Origin: Blastopirellula retiformator
Lineage (GTDB): Bacteria; Planctomycetota; Planctomycetia; Pirellulales; Pirellulaceae
Direction of reading: 5' to 3'
NCBI RefSeq assembly: GCF_007859755.1
Contig: NZ_SJPF01000003.1
Span: forward strand, 868,001 to 932,000
Length of the DNA stretch: 64,000 nucleotides
Shown here: positions 44,423 through 53,315 of the stretch, piece after piece
Numbering within the stretch: the stretch's first letter is position 1
Layout: each line of letters begins with the position of its first letter
Notes under the pieces: model-generated
The model's database searches: none
Seen by the model: only the letters and a program-made list of their open reading frames with translations
What the model was told of the DNA's origin: nothing
Translations under genes and position numbers: made by a program

Positions 44423-46483
44423 TTATCGCCGGGCAGTCTCCGCATTCGCGGTGAGCGGCGGGATCTTTTCGTTCGGGTAGAGCTTCTTGAACTCTTCCAG
44501 GTTCCGCTGCGTCTTGATCCGTTCGATGTTGTTGGGCAATCCGCCGATCGCGGTCTGGTACCACTGGGCGGCGCGGCGTTGGATCCGCTTTTTCTCGAGC
44601 GGGTTGAAGCCGGAAGTCGCTTTCCACCACATGTCGCCAATTTCGGCCTGCAGCGTCGGCGTTGTCGGGATTTCGAGCTCCAGCAACGCGGCGTCCTTCA
44701 GATTTTGATTGCTCGATTTGGCCAGGAACGGCAGTCCCTTGTCCCACTGATTGCGATGCAGACAGAGATAGCGACCTACCAGCAAGTTGCCGTCCGGGTT
44801 GAACGAGGGCCGCTCTAGCGAGAGAAACTGCGCCTCGATGTCGGAGTAAACTTTCCGCGCTTCGGTCACTTCGTCGCGGAGGGCGGCGATCCGCTGCACC
44901 ATGGCGCCGTCGTTTTGCGAACGGGCGAACGTTTCGATAATCGTGAATAGTTCGTCGATCGCTTTGAAGTTGTTGCGATCGTAGGAGACCTGCCAGATCT
45001 GGATCGCCAACTGCTTGAATTCCTCTTTCCGCTGCGGCGGAATACGAGCGACATTTTGCGAAGCGAACCGGAGCAACTGCAGCTGTTGATTGACGGTGTC
45101 GAACTCGAACTGGCTGTTGAGCGCGTCAAAGGCGTCTTTGGCCGTCGCGGGGGCTTTCCCTTTTTGCGCCATCTGGTACGCCAACGAGTACATCGCGAAC
45201 TGCTGCACCGGATCGTCACCCAGCTTCTTGCCGGAGTCGACCAGCATCTTGGCGAGTTCGGCCTGGCGATTATCCGAGTCGGCGACCCGGAATTCGTTGG
45301 AGAAGATCTCCCGAATCCGCGTCTCGGCGATCTCGGTCAACTTCGGATCGGGAATCGGCAACTTCTGCACGCCCAGAGATTCTTTCGAGCCCAACGCAGG
45401 ACCCAAGTCTCCGGCCGGCGCTTGTCGCGTTGGCGTCATCTTGACCGGCGTGCTCGCGGCGACCTGGCCTGGGTCAGGCATCGTGGGAGCTGCGGCGACA
45501 TTAGTCGGAGCGGTAGCGGCCGAGTCGGCGCCAACCTTGCGAATGTCAAACCCGTTGGCCAAGACGAAGAAGTCGGTCATCTCGGTCGGCGTAACCGAGG
45601 CGGGAACCAGGTGCGTCTCGCCATCGGCGGTGATGACATAGATCGAACCGTTGCGGAGCTGCCCCATCCCTTCCCGCGGGGCGGCCGGATTGAACTCGAG
45701 ATCGAACGGTTTGACCCAGCTGACCGACATCGCGTCATCCGCTTCGACGACCAGCGGGATCGTGCCCAGCGAGCGGCGCCCGACCGTCTCGAGACTGGTT
45801 GGCGAAGAAGCCCGGGCGGCACACGTCGGCCCAAACGCCATCAAAAAGTTGGTCGCTTCGTCGCGGCGTTCCGGCGATTGATAGACGGCCGGAATCTTCT
45901 TCGCCAGGGCCAGGTTTTGTTTATCGTTCCACGGCTTATCGAGGGCGAACTGGTCATACAGATCTTGGTAGCCGAGATATGGTAGTAGATCGATCCGCCA
46001 ACCGAGCAGCGTATTGCCGCGCGAGTCTTTGCGGACGGCGCCCGGGATCTCTCCCTTATCGGTAATCATGTCGGCCAAGGCCTCGCCGATGATTTCGAGC
46101 TTGGCTTGCGCTTCGGCCGCTTTGTCGGCTGGTGGATTTTGCGCCAGCCGTTCAATTCGCTCTCGCCGCCCGGCATATTTGGGATCGATGGCCGGGGTGG
46201 TTTCGGCCGGCATCGCTTCGGCGGTCGCCGGCTGTTTGGTCGTGGGGGCTGGTTTCTTCGTTTCGGCGGCTGGTTTCTTGGGCGGATTGGCCGCCTTCGG
46301 TTTGGGGGCCGGGGTTTTCGGCGGGGGCGTTTCTTCTTCCTCTTCATCATCCGACGAGCGGCTGAATGAGACGGCATTCATCCGGCGCTCGGCGTCGGAA
46401 CTGCAGCTACAACCGCCGTGCAGCAAAGCCAACAGAAGCAATAAAACGAAGTACGGACGGGGAGAAAGCGGGATCATGTTCAA
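44423..46483 (-). CDS. Large lipoprotein with DUF1559-like domain
   Basis: This is a 686-residue predicted lipoprotein. The signal peptide ends in LLHGGCSC with a lipobox cysteine. A proline/lysine/alanine-rich linker follows (about residues 45-110), probably spanning from the membrane. Next comes a domain like planctomycete DUF1559-type proteins (about residues 125-330; LLGWRIDLLPYLGYQDLYDQFALDKPW, IPAVYQSP, YVITADGETHLVPA). The last 330 residues are helical and uncharacterised. They lack obvious motifs but have tetratricopeptide-like helices. The function is unknown. It converges with the lptF/G-like gene. Confidence 0.8.
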   Translation of the reverse strand: MNMIPLSPRPYFVLLLLLALLHGGCSCSSDAERRMNAVSFSRSSDDEEEEETPPPKTPAPKPKAANPPKKPAAETKKPAPTTKQPATAEAMPAETTPAIDPKYAGRRERIERLAQNPPADKAAEAQAKLEIIGEALADMITDKGEIPGAVRKDSRGNTLLGWRIDLLPYLGYQDLYDQFALDKPWNDKQNLALAKKIPAVYQSPERRDEATNFLMAFGPTCAARASSPTSLETVGRRSLGTIPLVVEADDAMSVSWVKPFDLEFNPAAPREGMGQLRNGSIYVITADGETHLVPASVTPTEMTDFFVLANGFDIRKVGADSAATAPTNVAAAPTMPDPGQVAASTPVKMTPTRQAPAGDLGPALGSKESLGVQKLPIPDPKLTEIAETRIREIFSNEFRVADSDNRQAELAKMLVDSGKKLGDDPVQQFAMYSLAYQMAQKGKAPATAKDAFDALNSQFEFDTVNQQLQLLRFASQNVARIPPQRKEEFKQLAIQIWQVSYDRNNFKAIDELFTIIETFARSQNDGAMVQRIAALRDEVTEARKVYSDIEAQFLSLERPSFNPDGNLLVGRYLCLHRNQWDKGLPFLAKSSNQNLKDAALLELEIPTTPTLQAEIGDMWWKATSGFNPLEKKRIQRRAAQWYQTAIGGLPNNIERIKTQRNLEEFKKLYPNEKIPPLTANAETARR

Positions 46484-46769
46484 GCTCGGTCACCTTGCGA
46501 AGCGTGCATACCAAGGCCGATTCTAGGCGATCACCCAGTTGAGGCTGACCGTCGTCAACGGAAATTCTCACGATCTTTACCGTTTCCTCATTTATCGCCG
46601 GGCAGCGTTCACTTTGGGAGAGGTAGAGGCGAATGGGCGAAGCGGGTTAGCTTGTTTACCGAGATCTTTACGCAGTGACCTGGCGGGTTCGTCTGGCGGT
46701 ATTTGGAGGAAAGAGGCAAAATGTAGGTCTGCCTGAAAATCACCACACACTTTCTCCCCGGAGCTGTTC

Positions 46770-47366
46770 ATGTTGCGTTTGGCGATGATTGCTGCGTTCT
46801 CGGTTCTGTCCGCTACCTCTTTGCTGGCTGCCCCGGCCTCGCAGGGAAAAGTAACCGAAAAGGTCTACTTTGATATTGCGATCGACGGCAAACCGGCCGG
46901 CCGGATCGTGATCGGCCTGTTCGGCGAAGACGTGCCGAAGACCGCGGCCAACTTCCGCGCCCTCTGCACCGGCGAAAAAGGGAAGGGGCGTTCTGGCGTT
47001 CCGCTCTCCTACAAAGGAAGCACCTTTCACCGCATCATTCCGCAGTTCATGCTGCAAGGCGGGGACTTCACCAACGGCAACGGCACCGGCGGCGAAAGCA
47101 TCTACGGCGCCAAGTTCGCCGACGAGAACTTCAAGTACACCCACGATGGCGCCGGTGTCTTGAGCATGGCCAACTCGGGCCCCAACACCAATGGCTCGCA
47201 GTTCTTCATCACCACGGTCAAAACGGACTGGCTCGATGGTCGCCACGTCGTCTTCGGCCGCGTCCTGCAAGGGATGGACGTGGTGAAGAAGGTCGAATCG
47301 TACGGTACGCAAAACGGCAAGCCCCGCGCGACGGTCACCATCGCTGACTGCGGCGTGGTCAAATAA
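46770..47366 (+). CDS. Secreted cyclophilin-type peptidyl-prolyl isomerase
   Basis: This enzyme catalyses proline cis-trans isomerisation to assist protein folding. A signal peptide ([21 protein letters not shown]) indicates export to the periplasm. The cyclophilin core is complete: [21 protein letters not shown], then [23 protein letters not shown] with catalytic arginine and glutamine, then [20 protein letters not shown] and [12 protein letters not shown]. Most closely it resembles eukaryote-like secreted cyclophilins found in planctomycetes. A strong terminator follows the gene. Confidence 0.95.
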   Translation: MLRLAMIAAFSVLSATSLLAAPASQGKVTEKVYFDIAIDGKPAGRIVIGLFGEDVPKTAANFRALCTGEKGKGRSGVPLSYKGSTFHRIIPQFMLQGGDFTNGNGTGGESIYGAKFADENFKYTHDGAGVLSMANSGPNTNGSQFFITTVKTDWLDGRHVVFGRVLQGMDVVKKVESYGTQNGKPRATVTIADCGVVK

Positions 47367-47399
47367 CCCGCCGATACGACAAAATTCGATTTCCACTGG

Positions 47400-47431
47400 A
47401 AAACGCCGGTCCTTGCCGGCGTTTTCTTTTT
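47400..47431 (+). terminator. Intrinsic terminator after the cyclophilin gene
   Basis: AAAACGCCGG (47400-47409) and CCGGCGTTTT (47416-47425) form a perfect ten-base-pair stem followed by CTTTTT. It ends the cyclophilin transcript 34 bases beyond the stop. Confidence 0.92.
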
Positions 47432-47500
47432 GCCCCCCACCCGGTCTGGCGGTTATAAAGGAGGACTCCCCTGTGGACTCCCGCCTGAAGAGAGTTGATC

Positions 47501-48919
47501 ATGCGTCGATTCGCCTCGCTTTGCTTCCTGTTGCTGGCCGTTTCGCTGGCTTCCGCCGCCGAAAAGCCGAACATCGTCTTTCTGTTCGCAGACGATTACA
47601 GCTACGAATGCGTCGGCGCCTACGGGCATCCGATGGTGCAAACCCCCAACATCGACCAGTTGGCCAAACAGGGAACGCGGTTTACCCACGCCTACAACAT
47701 GGGGTCGTGGAGCGGGGCCGTTTGCGTCGCCAGCCGCACGATGCTTAACACCGGGCGATTTGTCTGGAACGCCGAGAAGGTCTACAAATCGGCCGACCAA
47801 GAGCGAGTCGCCGGGCGATTTTGGTCCGAATACATGAAGGCCGCCGGCTACGACACCTACATGACCGGCAAGTGGCATGTGCCGGCCAAGGCCGACAAGG
47901 CGTTCGCCACCAGCGCCCACATTCGCGGCGGCATGCCCAACCAGACGGAAGCTGGCTACAACCGTCCCCAAGCGGATGGTTCCGACAGATGGTCGCCGTC
48001 CGATCCTCAGTTCGGCGGTTTCTGGGCCGGCGGTAAGCATTGGAGCGAAGTGGTCGCCGATGACGCGATTGGCTTCCTGGAAACGGCTGCCAAGCAGGAA
48101 AAGCCGTTCTTCATGTACTTGGCCTTCAATGCCGTGCATGATCCGCGGCAATCGCCACAGGAATATGTCGATCGCTACCCGGTCAGCAAGACCGACGTGC
48201 CGGCCGACTTTATGCCGGAATACCCTGAAAAAGAGGCGATGGGCGCCGGCAAAGGCTTGCGGGACGAGAAATTAGCCCCGTTTCCCCGCACCCGGCACTC
48301 GATTCAGGTTCATCGCAGCGAGTACTACGCGATCATCGAGCACATGGACGTTCAGGTCGGGCGGATTCTCGACGCCCTCAAGGCGACCGGTAAAGCCGAC
48401 AATACTTATGTCTTCTTCACGGCCGACCATGGATTGGCCTGCGGACACCACGGTCTGCTCGGCAAGCAGAACATGTACGACCATAGCGTGCGGGTGCCGT
48501 TGATCGTCGCCGGACCCGGTTTGCCGCAAGGTAAAGTGTGCGAAGTGCCGGTCTATCTGCAGGATGTGATGGCGACCGCCCTGGAGGTCGCAGGGGTCGA
48601 AAAGCCGGAGCATGTCGAATTTCGCAGCCTGTTGCCGGTGATTGCCGGCGAGCGAGAGGTCCAATACGACGCGATTTATGGCGCCTACCTGAATAAACAG
48701 CGAATGATCACCGCCGATGGCTACAAATTGATCCTCTACCCGACGATTGCAAAATTGAAGCTGTTTCATCTGACGGACGATCCGCAAGAGCAGCAAGATT
48801 TGGCGGCAAAACCGGAGCAGCGGGAGAGAATTTCGGCCCTTTTGCAGCAATTGATCGGCCTGCAAGCGGAGCTCGGCGACCAGCTTGATCTAAAGAAACC
48901 GTATGGCGATTGGCTGTAG
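47501..48919 (+). CDS. Secreted sulfatase (cysteine type)
   Basis: This is a sulfuric ester hydrolase of the arylsulfatase superfamily with a signal peptide (RRFASLCFLLLAVSLASAAE). The metal-binding FLFADDYSYE and the activating motif CVASRTMLNTGR are present. The cysteine would be converted to formylglycine by an FGE or an anaerobic maturase that is not in this window. Later active-site segments are MTGKWH, and TADHGLACGHHG near residue 310. The ATG at 47501 is preferred over an in-frame TTG at 47495. Planctomycetes carry many sulfatases for sulfated algal polysaccharides; the substrate here is unknown. Confidence 0.93.
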   Translation: MRRFASLCFLLLAVSLASAAEKPNIVFLFADDYSYECVGAYGHPMVQTPNIDQLAKQGTRFTHAYNMGSWSGAVCVASRTMLNTGRFVWNAEKVYKSADQERVAGRFWSEYMKAAGYDTYMTGKWHVPAKADKAFATSAHIRGGMPNQTEAGYNRPQADGSDRWSPSDPQFGGFWAGGKHWSEVVADDAIGFLETAAKQEKPFFMYLAFNAVHDPRQSPQEYVDRYPVSKTDVPADFMPEYPEKEAMGAGKGLRDEKLAPFPRTRHSIQVHRSEYYAIIEHMDVQVGRILDALKATGKADNTYVFFTADHGLACGHHGLLGKQNMYDHSVRVPLIVAGPGLPQGKVCEVPVYLQDVMATALEVAGVEKPEHVEFRSLLPVIAGEREVQYDAIYGAYLNKQRMITADGYKLILYPTIAKLKLFHLTDDPQEQQDLAAKPEQRERISALLQQLIGLQAELGDQLDLKKPYGDWL

Positions 48920-49061
48920 TCAGCCGCCTGGGCAGCGGTGAAAAGCCGAGAAATACTGGGAAAAGCGCCCCAGAAGCTGGTCCCAATCGCCCAGCGGAAT
49001 GATCTGGGAAGCGGCTCAAAATTGGGGTAGACTTTCCGCTTCGTTTTCCTGCTGGGAGGCC

Positions 49062-49091
49062 TTGCAAGCCAATCGCCAAGAGCGTTATACT
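49062..49091 (+). promoter_or_regulatory. Probable sigma-70 promoter of rpmJ
   Basis: TTGCAA (49062-49067), an 18-base spacer and TATACT (49086-49091) precede the rpmJ ATG by 41 bases. The boxes match the housekeeping consensus well. This is the likely start of the ribosomal gene run. Confidence 0.65.
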
Positions 49092-49132
49092 GGCTCGCTT
49101 CCACCATAAGCATTGATTGGAAGCTGTAGGCG

Positions 49133-49246
49133 ATGAAAGTTCGAGCCAGCGTAAAACGCATCTGCGACAAGTGCAAAGTAGTCCGCCGCCGCGGCCGGAT
49201 TTTCGTGATCTGCGAGAATCCCCGCCACAAGCAACGCCAGGGCTAG
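49133..49246 (+). CDS. rpmJ: 50S ribosomal protein L36 (RpmJ)
   Basis: This small gene encodes a 37-residue protein of the 50S subunit. The sequence starts [14 protein letters not shown] and has the zinc-ribbon CxxC (CDKC), then [22 protein letters not shown]. The histidine and second cysteine of the zinc site (CENPRH) are present. It lies upstream of rpsM, as in many bacterial alpha operons, but here it follows a sulfatase gene instead of secY/adk/map/infA. Confidence 0.93.
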   Translation: MKVRASVKRICDKCKVVRRRGRIFVICENPRHKQRQG

Positions 49247-49400
49247 GCCGCAAGGTCCGCCTCTGAATGGCGCATGGACCTGCCGGTCACGAGGCTTCCG
49301 CAAGGAAACCCGCTTTGTGACCTGTCTGTCGCACCTAAACCGTACAATTTTCCGCACATAGAGTAATTCGACGCCACGGCGTCTTGGTAGGAGTAGAGTT

Positions 49401-49784
49401 ATGCCCCGTTTGATGGGTGTCGACATTCCGAACGACAAACCGACCTGGATTTCGCTGACGTACTTGTACGGCGTTGGACCGCACACCGCGCGTGAGCTGT
49501 GTGTAAAGGTTGGCATTTCGCAAGAACGCAAAGCTGGCGAGCTGCACGAAGATGAGCTCAGCAGAATTGCCGGTTTGCTGGAAACGGAATACACCGTTGA
49601 AGGTCCGCTCCGCCGCCAAATCTCGCAAAACATTCAGCGTTTGAATCGCATTGTTTGCTATCGCGGCTTGCGTCATCGCCGCGGTCTGCCGGTTCGCGGA
49701 CAGCGAACCAGCACCAATGCCCGTACTCGCAAGGGGCCGAAGAAGACGGTCGCCGGCAAGAAGGGCGTGAAGGACCTGCGCTAA
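49401..49784 (+). CDS. rpsM: 30S ribosomal protein S13 (RpsM)
   Basis: S13 sits at the head of the 30S subunit and contacts the P-site tRNA and the 50S subunit. The N-terminus is MPRLMGVDIPNDKPTWISLTYLYGVGPHTA. The C-terminal basic tail GLRHRRGLPVRGQRTSTNARTRKGPKKTV is intact. The length of 127 residues is normal. A gap of about 150 bases separates it from rpmJ. Confidence 0.97.
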   Translation: MPRLMGVDIPNDKPTWISLTYLYGVGPHTARELCVKVGISQERKAGELHEDELSRIAGLLETEYTVEGPLRRQISQNIQRLNRIVCYRGLRHRRGLPVRGQRTSTNARTRKGPKKTVAGKKGVKDLR

Positions 49785-49859
49785 TCTGGCAGGCAGGTCG
49801 GCTTCCATTTCAGGCGGACCTGGATCAAGCGAGCATCCACACATCAGGAGATTGGCGCA

Positions 49860-50240
<381 letters not shown>

Positions 50241-50301
50241 TCGTCGCGTTTCCCGCTTTCCCCCCACAGCTGTTTCGAAGTTCGTCGAACGGAGAGAATC
50301 A

Positions 50302-51288
50302 ATGCATATTCGCTGGCGCGGTTTGGAGTTGCCGAGCGTCGTTAATTGCGAAGCCGAAACCCTGTCGTCCAACTACGGCAAGTTTATCGCCGAGCCGTTT
50401 GAACGCGGTTTTGGCGTGACGATCGGCAATAGCCTGCGACGCATCCTGCTGTCGAGCCTGGAAGGCGCCGCGGTTACGCAGATTAAGGTTCGTGGGGCTC
50501 AGCACGAGTTCACCTCGATCCCCGGCGTGGTCGAAGACATGACCGAGATCGTCCTCAACACCAAGGCGATCGTCGTCAAAAAGCACTCCGAGATGACCAA
50601 GGTCATCACGATCGAAAAGCAGGGGCCCTGTGAGATTACCGGCGCCGACATTCAGTGCGACCCGGAAGTCGAGATCATCAACAAAGACATTCCCCTCTGC
50701 ACGATCACCGGCGACATTCCGTTCATGATGGAAATGGTCGTCGAATCGGGCCGCGGTTATATTCCGGCGACCGAGCACAGCACCGCTGAGCACGAAATTG
50801 GGATCATCCCGGTCGACGCCGTCTATAGCCCGGTGACCCGTGTTCGCTACGAAGTGGAAGAAACCCGCGTCGGTCAGAAGACGAACTACGACAAGCTGAC
50901 CCTGGAAATCTGGACCGACGGTTCGATTCATCCGGAATACGCGTTGGTCGAAGCGGCGAAGATCCTTCGCAAGCACCTCAACCCGTTCGTTCAATACAAC
51001 GAACTCGGCTCGAAGATCAGCATCCCCAGCCGCACTCAGGCGAGCGGCCTGGATCCGGTGCTTGAATCGAAGCTGAACATGAGCTTGGCCGAAATGCACC
51101 TGTCGGTGCGGGCCAGCAACTGCTTGGAATCGGAAAATATCAATACGGTCCGCGACCTGGTTCGCCGTACCGAAGATCAGTTGATGGAAGTTCGTAACTT
51201 TGGCGAAACGACGCTGACCGAAGTGAAGGAAAAGCTGAAAGAGCTCGGCCTGCACTTGGGAATGCGAGTTACCTCGGCGCCTCGTTAG
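50302..51288 (+). CDS. rpoA: RNA polymerase alpha subunit (RpoA)
   Basis: RpoA forms the dimer on which the polymerase assembles, and its C-terminal domain contacts UP elements and activators. The N-terminal domain has [34 protein letters not shown] linker follows, then the C-terminal domain (about residues 255-320) with [46 protein letters not shown]. The length of 328 residues is normal. It lies 61 bases after rpsK. Confidence 0.97.
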   Translation: MHIRWRGLELPSVVNCEAETLSSNYGKFIAEPFERGFGVTIGNSLRRILLSSLEGAAVTQIKVRGAQHEFTSIPGVVEDMTEIVLNTKAIVVKKHSEMTKVITIEKQGPCEITGADIQCDPEVEIINKDIPLCTITGDIPFMMEMVVESGRGYIPATEHSTAEHEIGIIPVDAVYSPVTRVRYEVEETRVGQKTNYDKLTLEIWTDGSIHPEYALVEAAKILRKHLNPFVQYNELGSKISIPSRTQASGLDPVLESKLNMSLAEMHLSVRASNCLESENINTVRDLVRRTEDQLMEVRNFGETTLTEVKEKLKELGLHLGMRVTSAPR

Positions 51289-51350
51289 TCAACGCCCTCA
51301 ACGACCGTAATTTGCAATTCACACGGTTAGTTTCATAAGACGTTAGTACC

Positions 51351-51998
51351 ATGCGACATCGAAAAAAAGGCCGAGTTCTCGGACGTTCGTCCCCGCACCG
51401 CAAAGCGATGATGCGGAACATGGCGAGCAGCCTGCTCCTCTCGCTTCGTAGCGACGACGTGAACGAATCAGGTTACGAGTATCTCCCGTCCGACACGCCT
51501 GACGCCGGACGTAACGTGCCGAAGGTCAAAGGCCGCATCGTCACCACGATCTCGAAGGCGAAAGAAATTCGCCCCTACATCGAGAAGGTGATCACCATCG
51601 CTCGCAAGGCGTTGCCACACATCCGCGCTGCGGAAAAGCTGGCGACCTCGGAAGCCAAATACGATGGCAGCGGCAAGGTGAACCCGGCTTACAAAGAGTG
51701 GCGCAAGAGCGAAGCCTACGTCGAGTGGAACAACGCCCAGGCGCCCGCCTTGGCTGCCCGTCGTCGTTGCGTCTCGATGCTTGGCAACCACCAAGCTGTC
51801 GACATCCTGTTCGACGTGATCGCCCCGAAGTTTGAAGATCGCGATGGCGGTTATACCCGCATCCTGCGTCTGGCTACGCCGCGCTTGGGTGACGCCGGTA
51901 CCCGCGCGATCATCGAATTCGTCGGCAACGATCGCGATCGCACCAGCGAAGCGGCCGAACGCCCGGCGTTTGAAGGCGAAGCCGCCGCGGCCGAGTAA
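51351..51998 (+). CDS. rplQ: 50S ribosomal protein L17 (RplQ), enlarged
   Basis: L17 lies near the peptide exit tunnel. The start MRHRKKGRVLGRSSPHRKAMMRNMASSLL and the last part (LFDVIAPKFEDRDGGYTRILRLATPRLGDAGTRAIIEFV) are typical. The protein is 215 residues, against about 115-130 in most bacteria. Two insertions account for this: one of roughly 20 residues after SLRSDDV and one of about 45 residues (about 85-130) in the middle. A short alanine/glutamate tail follows. It ends the ribosomal run and is followed by a terminator. Confidence 0.95.
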   Translation: MRHRKKGRVLGRSSPHRKAMMRNMASSLLLSLRSDDVNESGYEYLPSDTPDAGRNVPKVKGRIVTTISKAKEIRPYIEKVITIARKALPHIRAAEKLATSEAKYDGSGKVNPAYKEWRKSEAYVEWNNAQAPALAARRRCVSMLGNHQAVDILFDVIAPKFEDRDGGYTRILRLATPRLGDAGTRAIIEFVGNDRDRTSEAAERPAFEGEAAAAE

Positions 51999-52054
51999 GC
52001 GAATCATCCCGGTCATTTTTTTGACCGCAATTCGCTTTGCCTTGGACAAACCAA

Positions 52055-52094
52055 AGCCGTTATACTCCCGCACGTGGAGTGTAACGGCTTTTTT
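52055..52094 (+). terminator. Intrinsic terminator of the ribosomal alpha operon
   Basis: AGCCGTTATACTCC (52055-52068) and GGAGTGTAACGGCT (52076-52089) form a 14-base-pair stem with one T-G pair, followed directly by six T. It lies about 57 bases after rplQ. Confidence 0.93.
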
Positions 52095-52114
52095 CATGGA
52101 CGGACGATTCTCGC

Positions 52115-52792
52115 ATGCCTGCAGCTGGCTCTTCTCGCCGACGAGCGCTCTCTCCGGTGAAGCGAAACTCCCTGCCGGGGTTCGACTTCTCATGGCACAT
52201 GCGCCAGCTGGTCGCCGACATGGTCGCCCGCACTCCCGAGCTGAAACATATCAATCTCAGCCGGATGGCGGTCGCCGTCGCCCAGGCTCGCAAAGATGTG
52301 CAATATGGGATCTTCGCGTCGCTCACGCCGATGCGTTTTGAAGGGGGCGCCACCACCACCGTCCGTCGCGGGCACACGTACCGCGTGCAGCGTCTGACCG
52401 ACGACAAGGGACGCGAGATGCTCTACATCCTTACGTTCTACCTGCCGCGGTTCATGGACATGGTATTCGAAGAGAAGATGATCACCATCTTCCACGAACT
52501 GTGGCACGTCAGTCCCAAGTTCGACGGCGACATCCGTCGTTTGCCCGGTCGCTGCTACGCTCACTCCCACTCGCAAAAAGAATACGACGAGCAAATGGGG
52601 GTGCTGGCCAACAAGTACCTAATGACAGCCCCGCTCCGTACGCACTACCAGTTTCTCGAACTCAATTTCGCCCAACTCCACCAACAATTCGGCCGCGTCT
52701 ACGGTATCAAAATCCCGCGGCCGAAATTGGAGTTGGTAGGCAAAGCTCCGCCGAAACCGAAGAAGAAAACGCGGCGGCGGAAAACGGGTTAG
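52115..52792 (+). CDS. Putative metallopeptidase with HELWH motif
   Basis: This is a 225-residue soluble protein with a zincin-type HELWH motif (residues 127-131) in MITIFHELWHVSPKFDGD and further histidines in CYAHSHSQKEYDEQM. The pattern resembles the family described as putative phage metallopeptidases, and in that family the substrate is unknown. The C-terminal tail is very basic (KPKKKTRRRKTG) and could bind nucleic acid or ribosomes. It lies just after the ribosomal run but beyond a terminator, so it is likely expressed separately. The start at 52115 is the first reasonable ATG. Confidence 0.7.
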   Translation: MPAAGSSRRRALSPVKRNSLPGFDFSWHMRQLVADMVARTPELKHINLSRMAVAVAQARKDVQYGIFASLTPMRFEGGATTTVRRGHTYRVQRLTDDKGREMLYILTFYLPRFMDMVFEEKMITIFHELWHVSPKFDGDIRRLPGRCYAHSHSQKEYDEQMGVLANKYLMTAPLRTHYQFLELNFAQLHQQFGRVYGIKIPRPKLELVGKAPPKPKKKTRRRKTG

Positions 52793-52904
52793 TCGCTCTG
52801 ACCGATTTGCTTGACAAAGCGCACGGAATTGCTGTCGACTACAAGGTCGTTAAGGAGAGGGCAGGCGGCCGCGGTTGGTTGCCCCAAGAAAACGGCGGCA
52901 TGGA

Positions 52905-53315
52905 GTCCACTCCGTGATCAAAAAAACGCGCTCGGTCCAGTCCAGTTGATCGGGATTGGTGGATGCGTATCCGGCGACTCCGCCAGCGAGAAAAATGTCG
53001 CGGTCCAGTCCACGACGCGTGAAAAAACGAATCGTCCAGTCCAGTCCGTTCTCAAAACTACCTAAGTTGCCAACTTGGGCGTTGGCCGCGAAAAAAACGT
53101 TGCGGTCGAGTCCACTACCAAGCAAGAAAGCGAATCGTCCGGTCCAGTCGGTTACTTAAGCCGCCTAAATTGCCAGCTTGGGCGTCGGACGCGAAAAAAA
53201 ATGGACGCGAATAGTCCAGTCCTGTCCACCGAAGACACGCTCTTCTCCCGCAGACGGGATAAGAGCATGGTGGGCACGAAAAAAATGTGCGCCAGTGGTC
53301 CAGTCCGCTAGTCCA
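52905..53315. repeat. Degenerate tandem repeat with about 100-base period
   Basis: The region between the metallopeptidase and the ABC exporter holds four to five degenerate units of about 97-104 bases. Reading on the minus strand, each unit begins TGGACT(C/G)GACC, continues into a short poly-T tract (for example TTTTTTTCGCG), then (in two units) GACGCCCAAGxTGGCAAxTTAGG, and reaches a second CTGGACTGGACGATTCG half-repeat. The left end of the first unit overlaps the last codons of the ABC gene. Two small frames on the minus strand run through it, but I do not regard them as genes. Confidence 0.7.
53236..53269 (-). ncRNA. Hairpin inside the tandem repeat, related to 39998-40047
   Basis: GCTCTT (53239-53244), a mismatched C, TCCCG, a CAGA loop, CGGGA, a mismatched T and AAGAGC (53261-53266) form the stem, with further pairing outside. 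The fold matches the hairpin after hemC, with two compensatory base-pair changes. Both lie downstream of a minus-strand gene. Confidence 0.5.

Noticed and set aside
52037-52066. A TTGCCT-N18-TATACT promoter-like pair after rplQ
   Set aside because: The -10 lies inside the stem of a strong terminator, so the match is probably a by-product of the terminator sequence.
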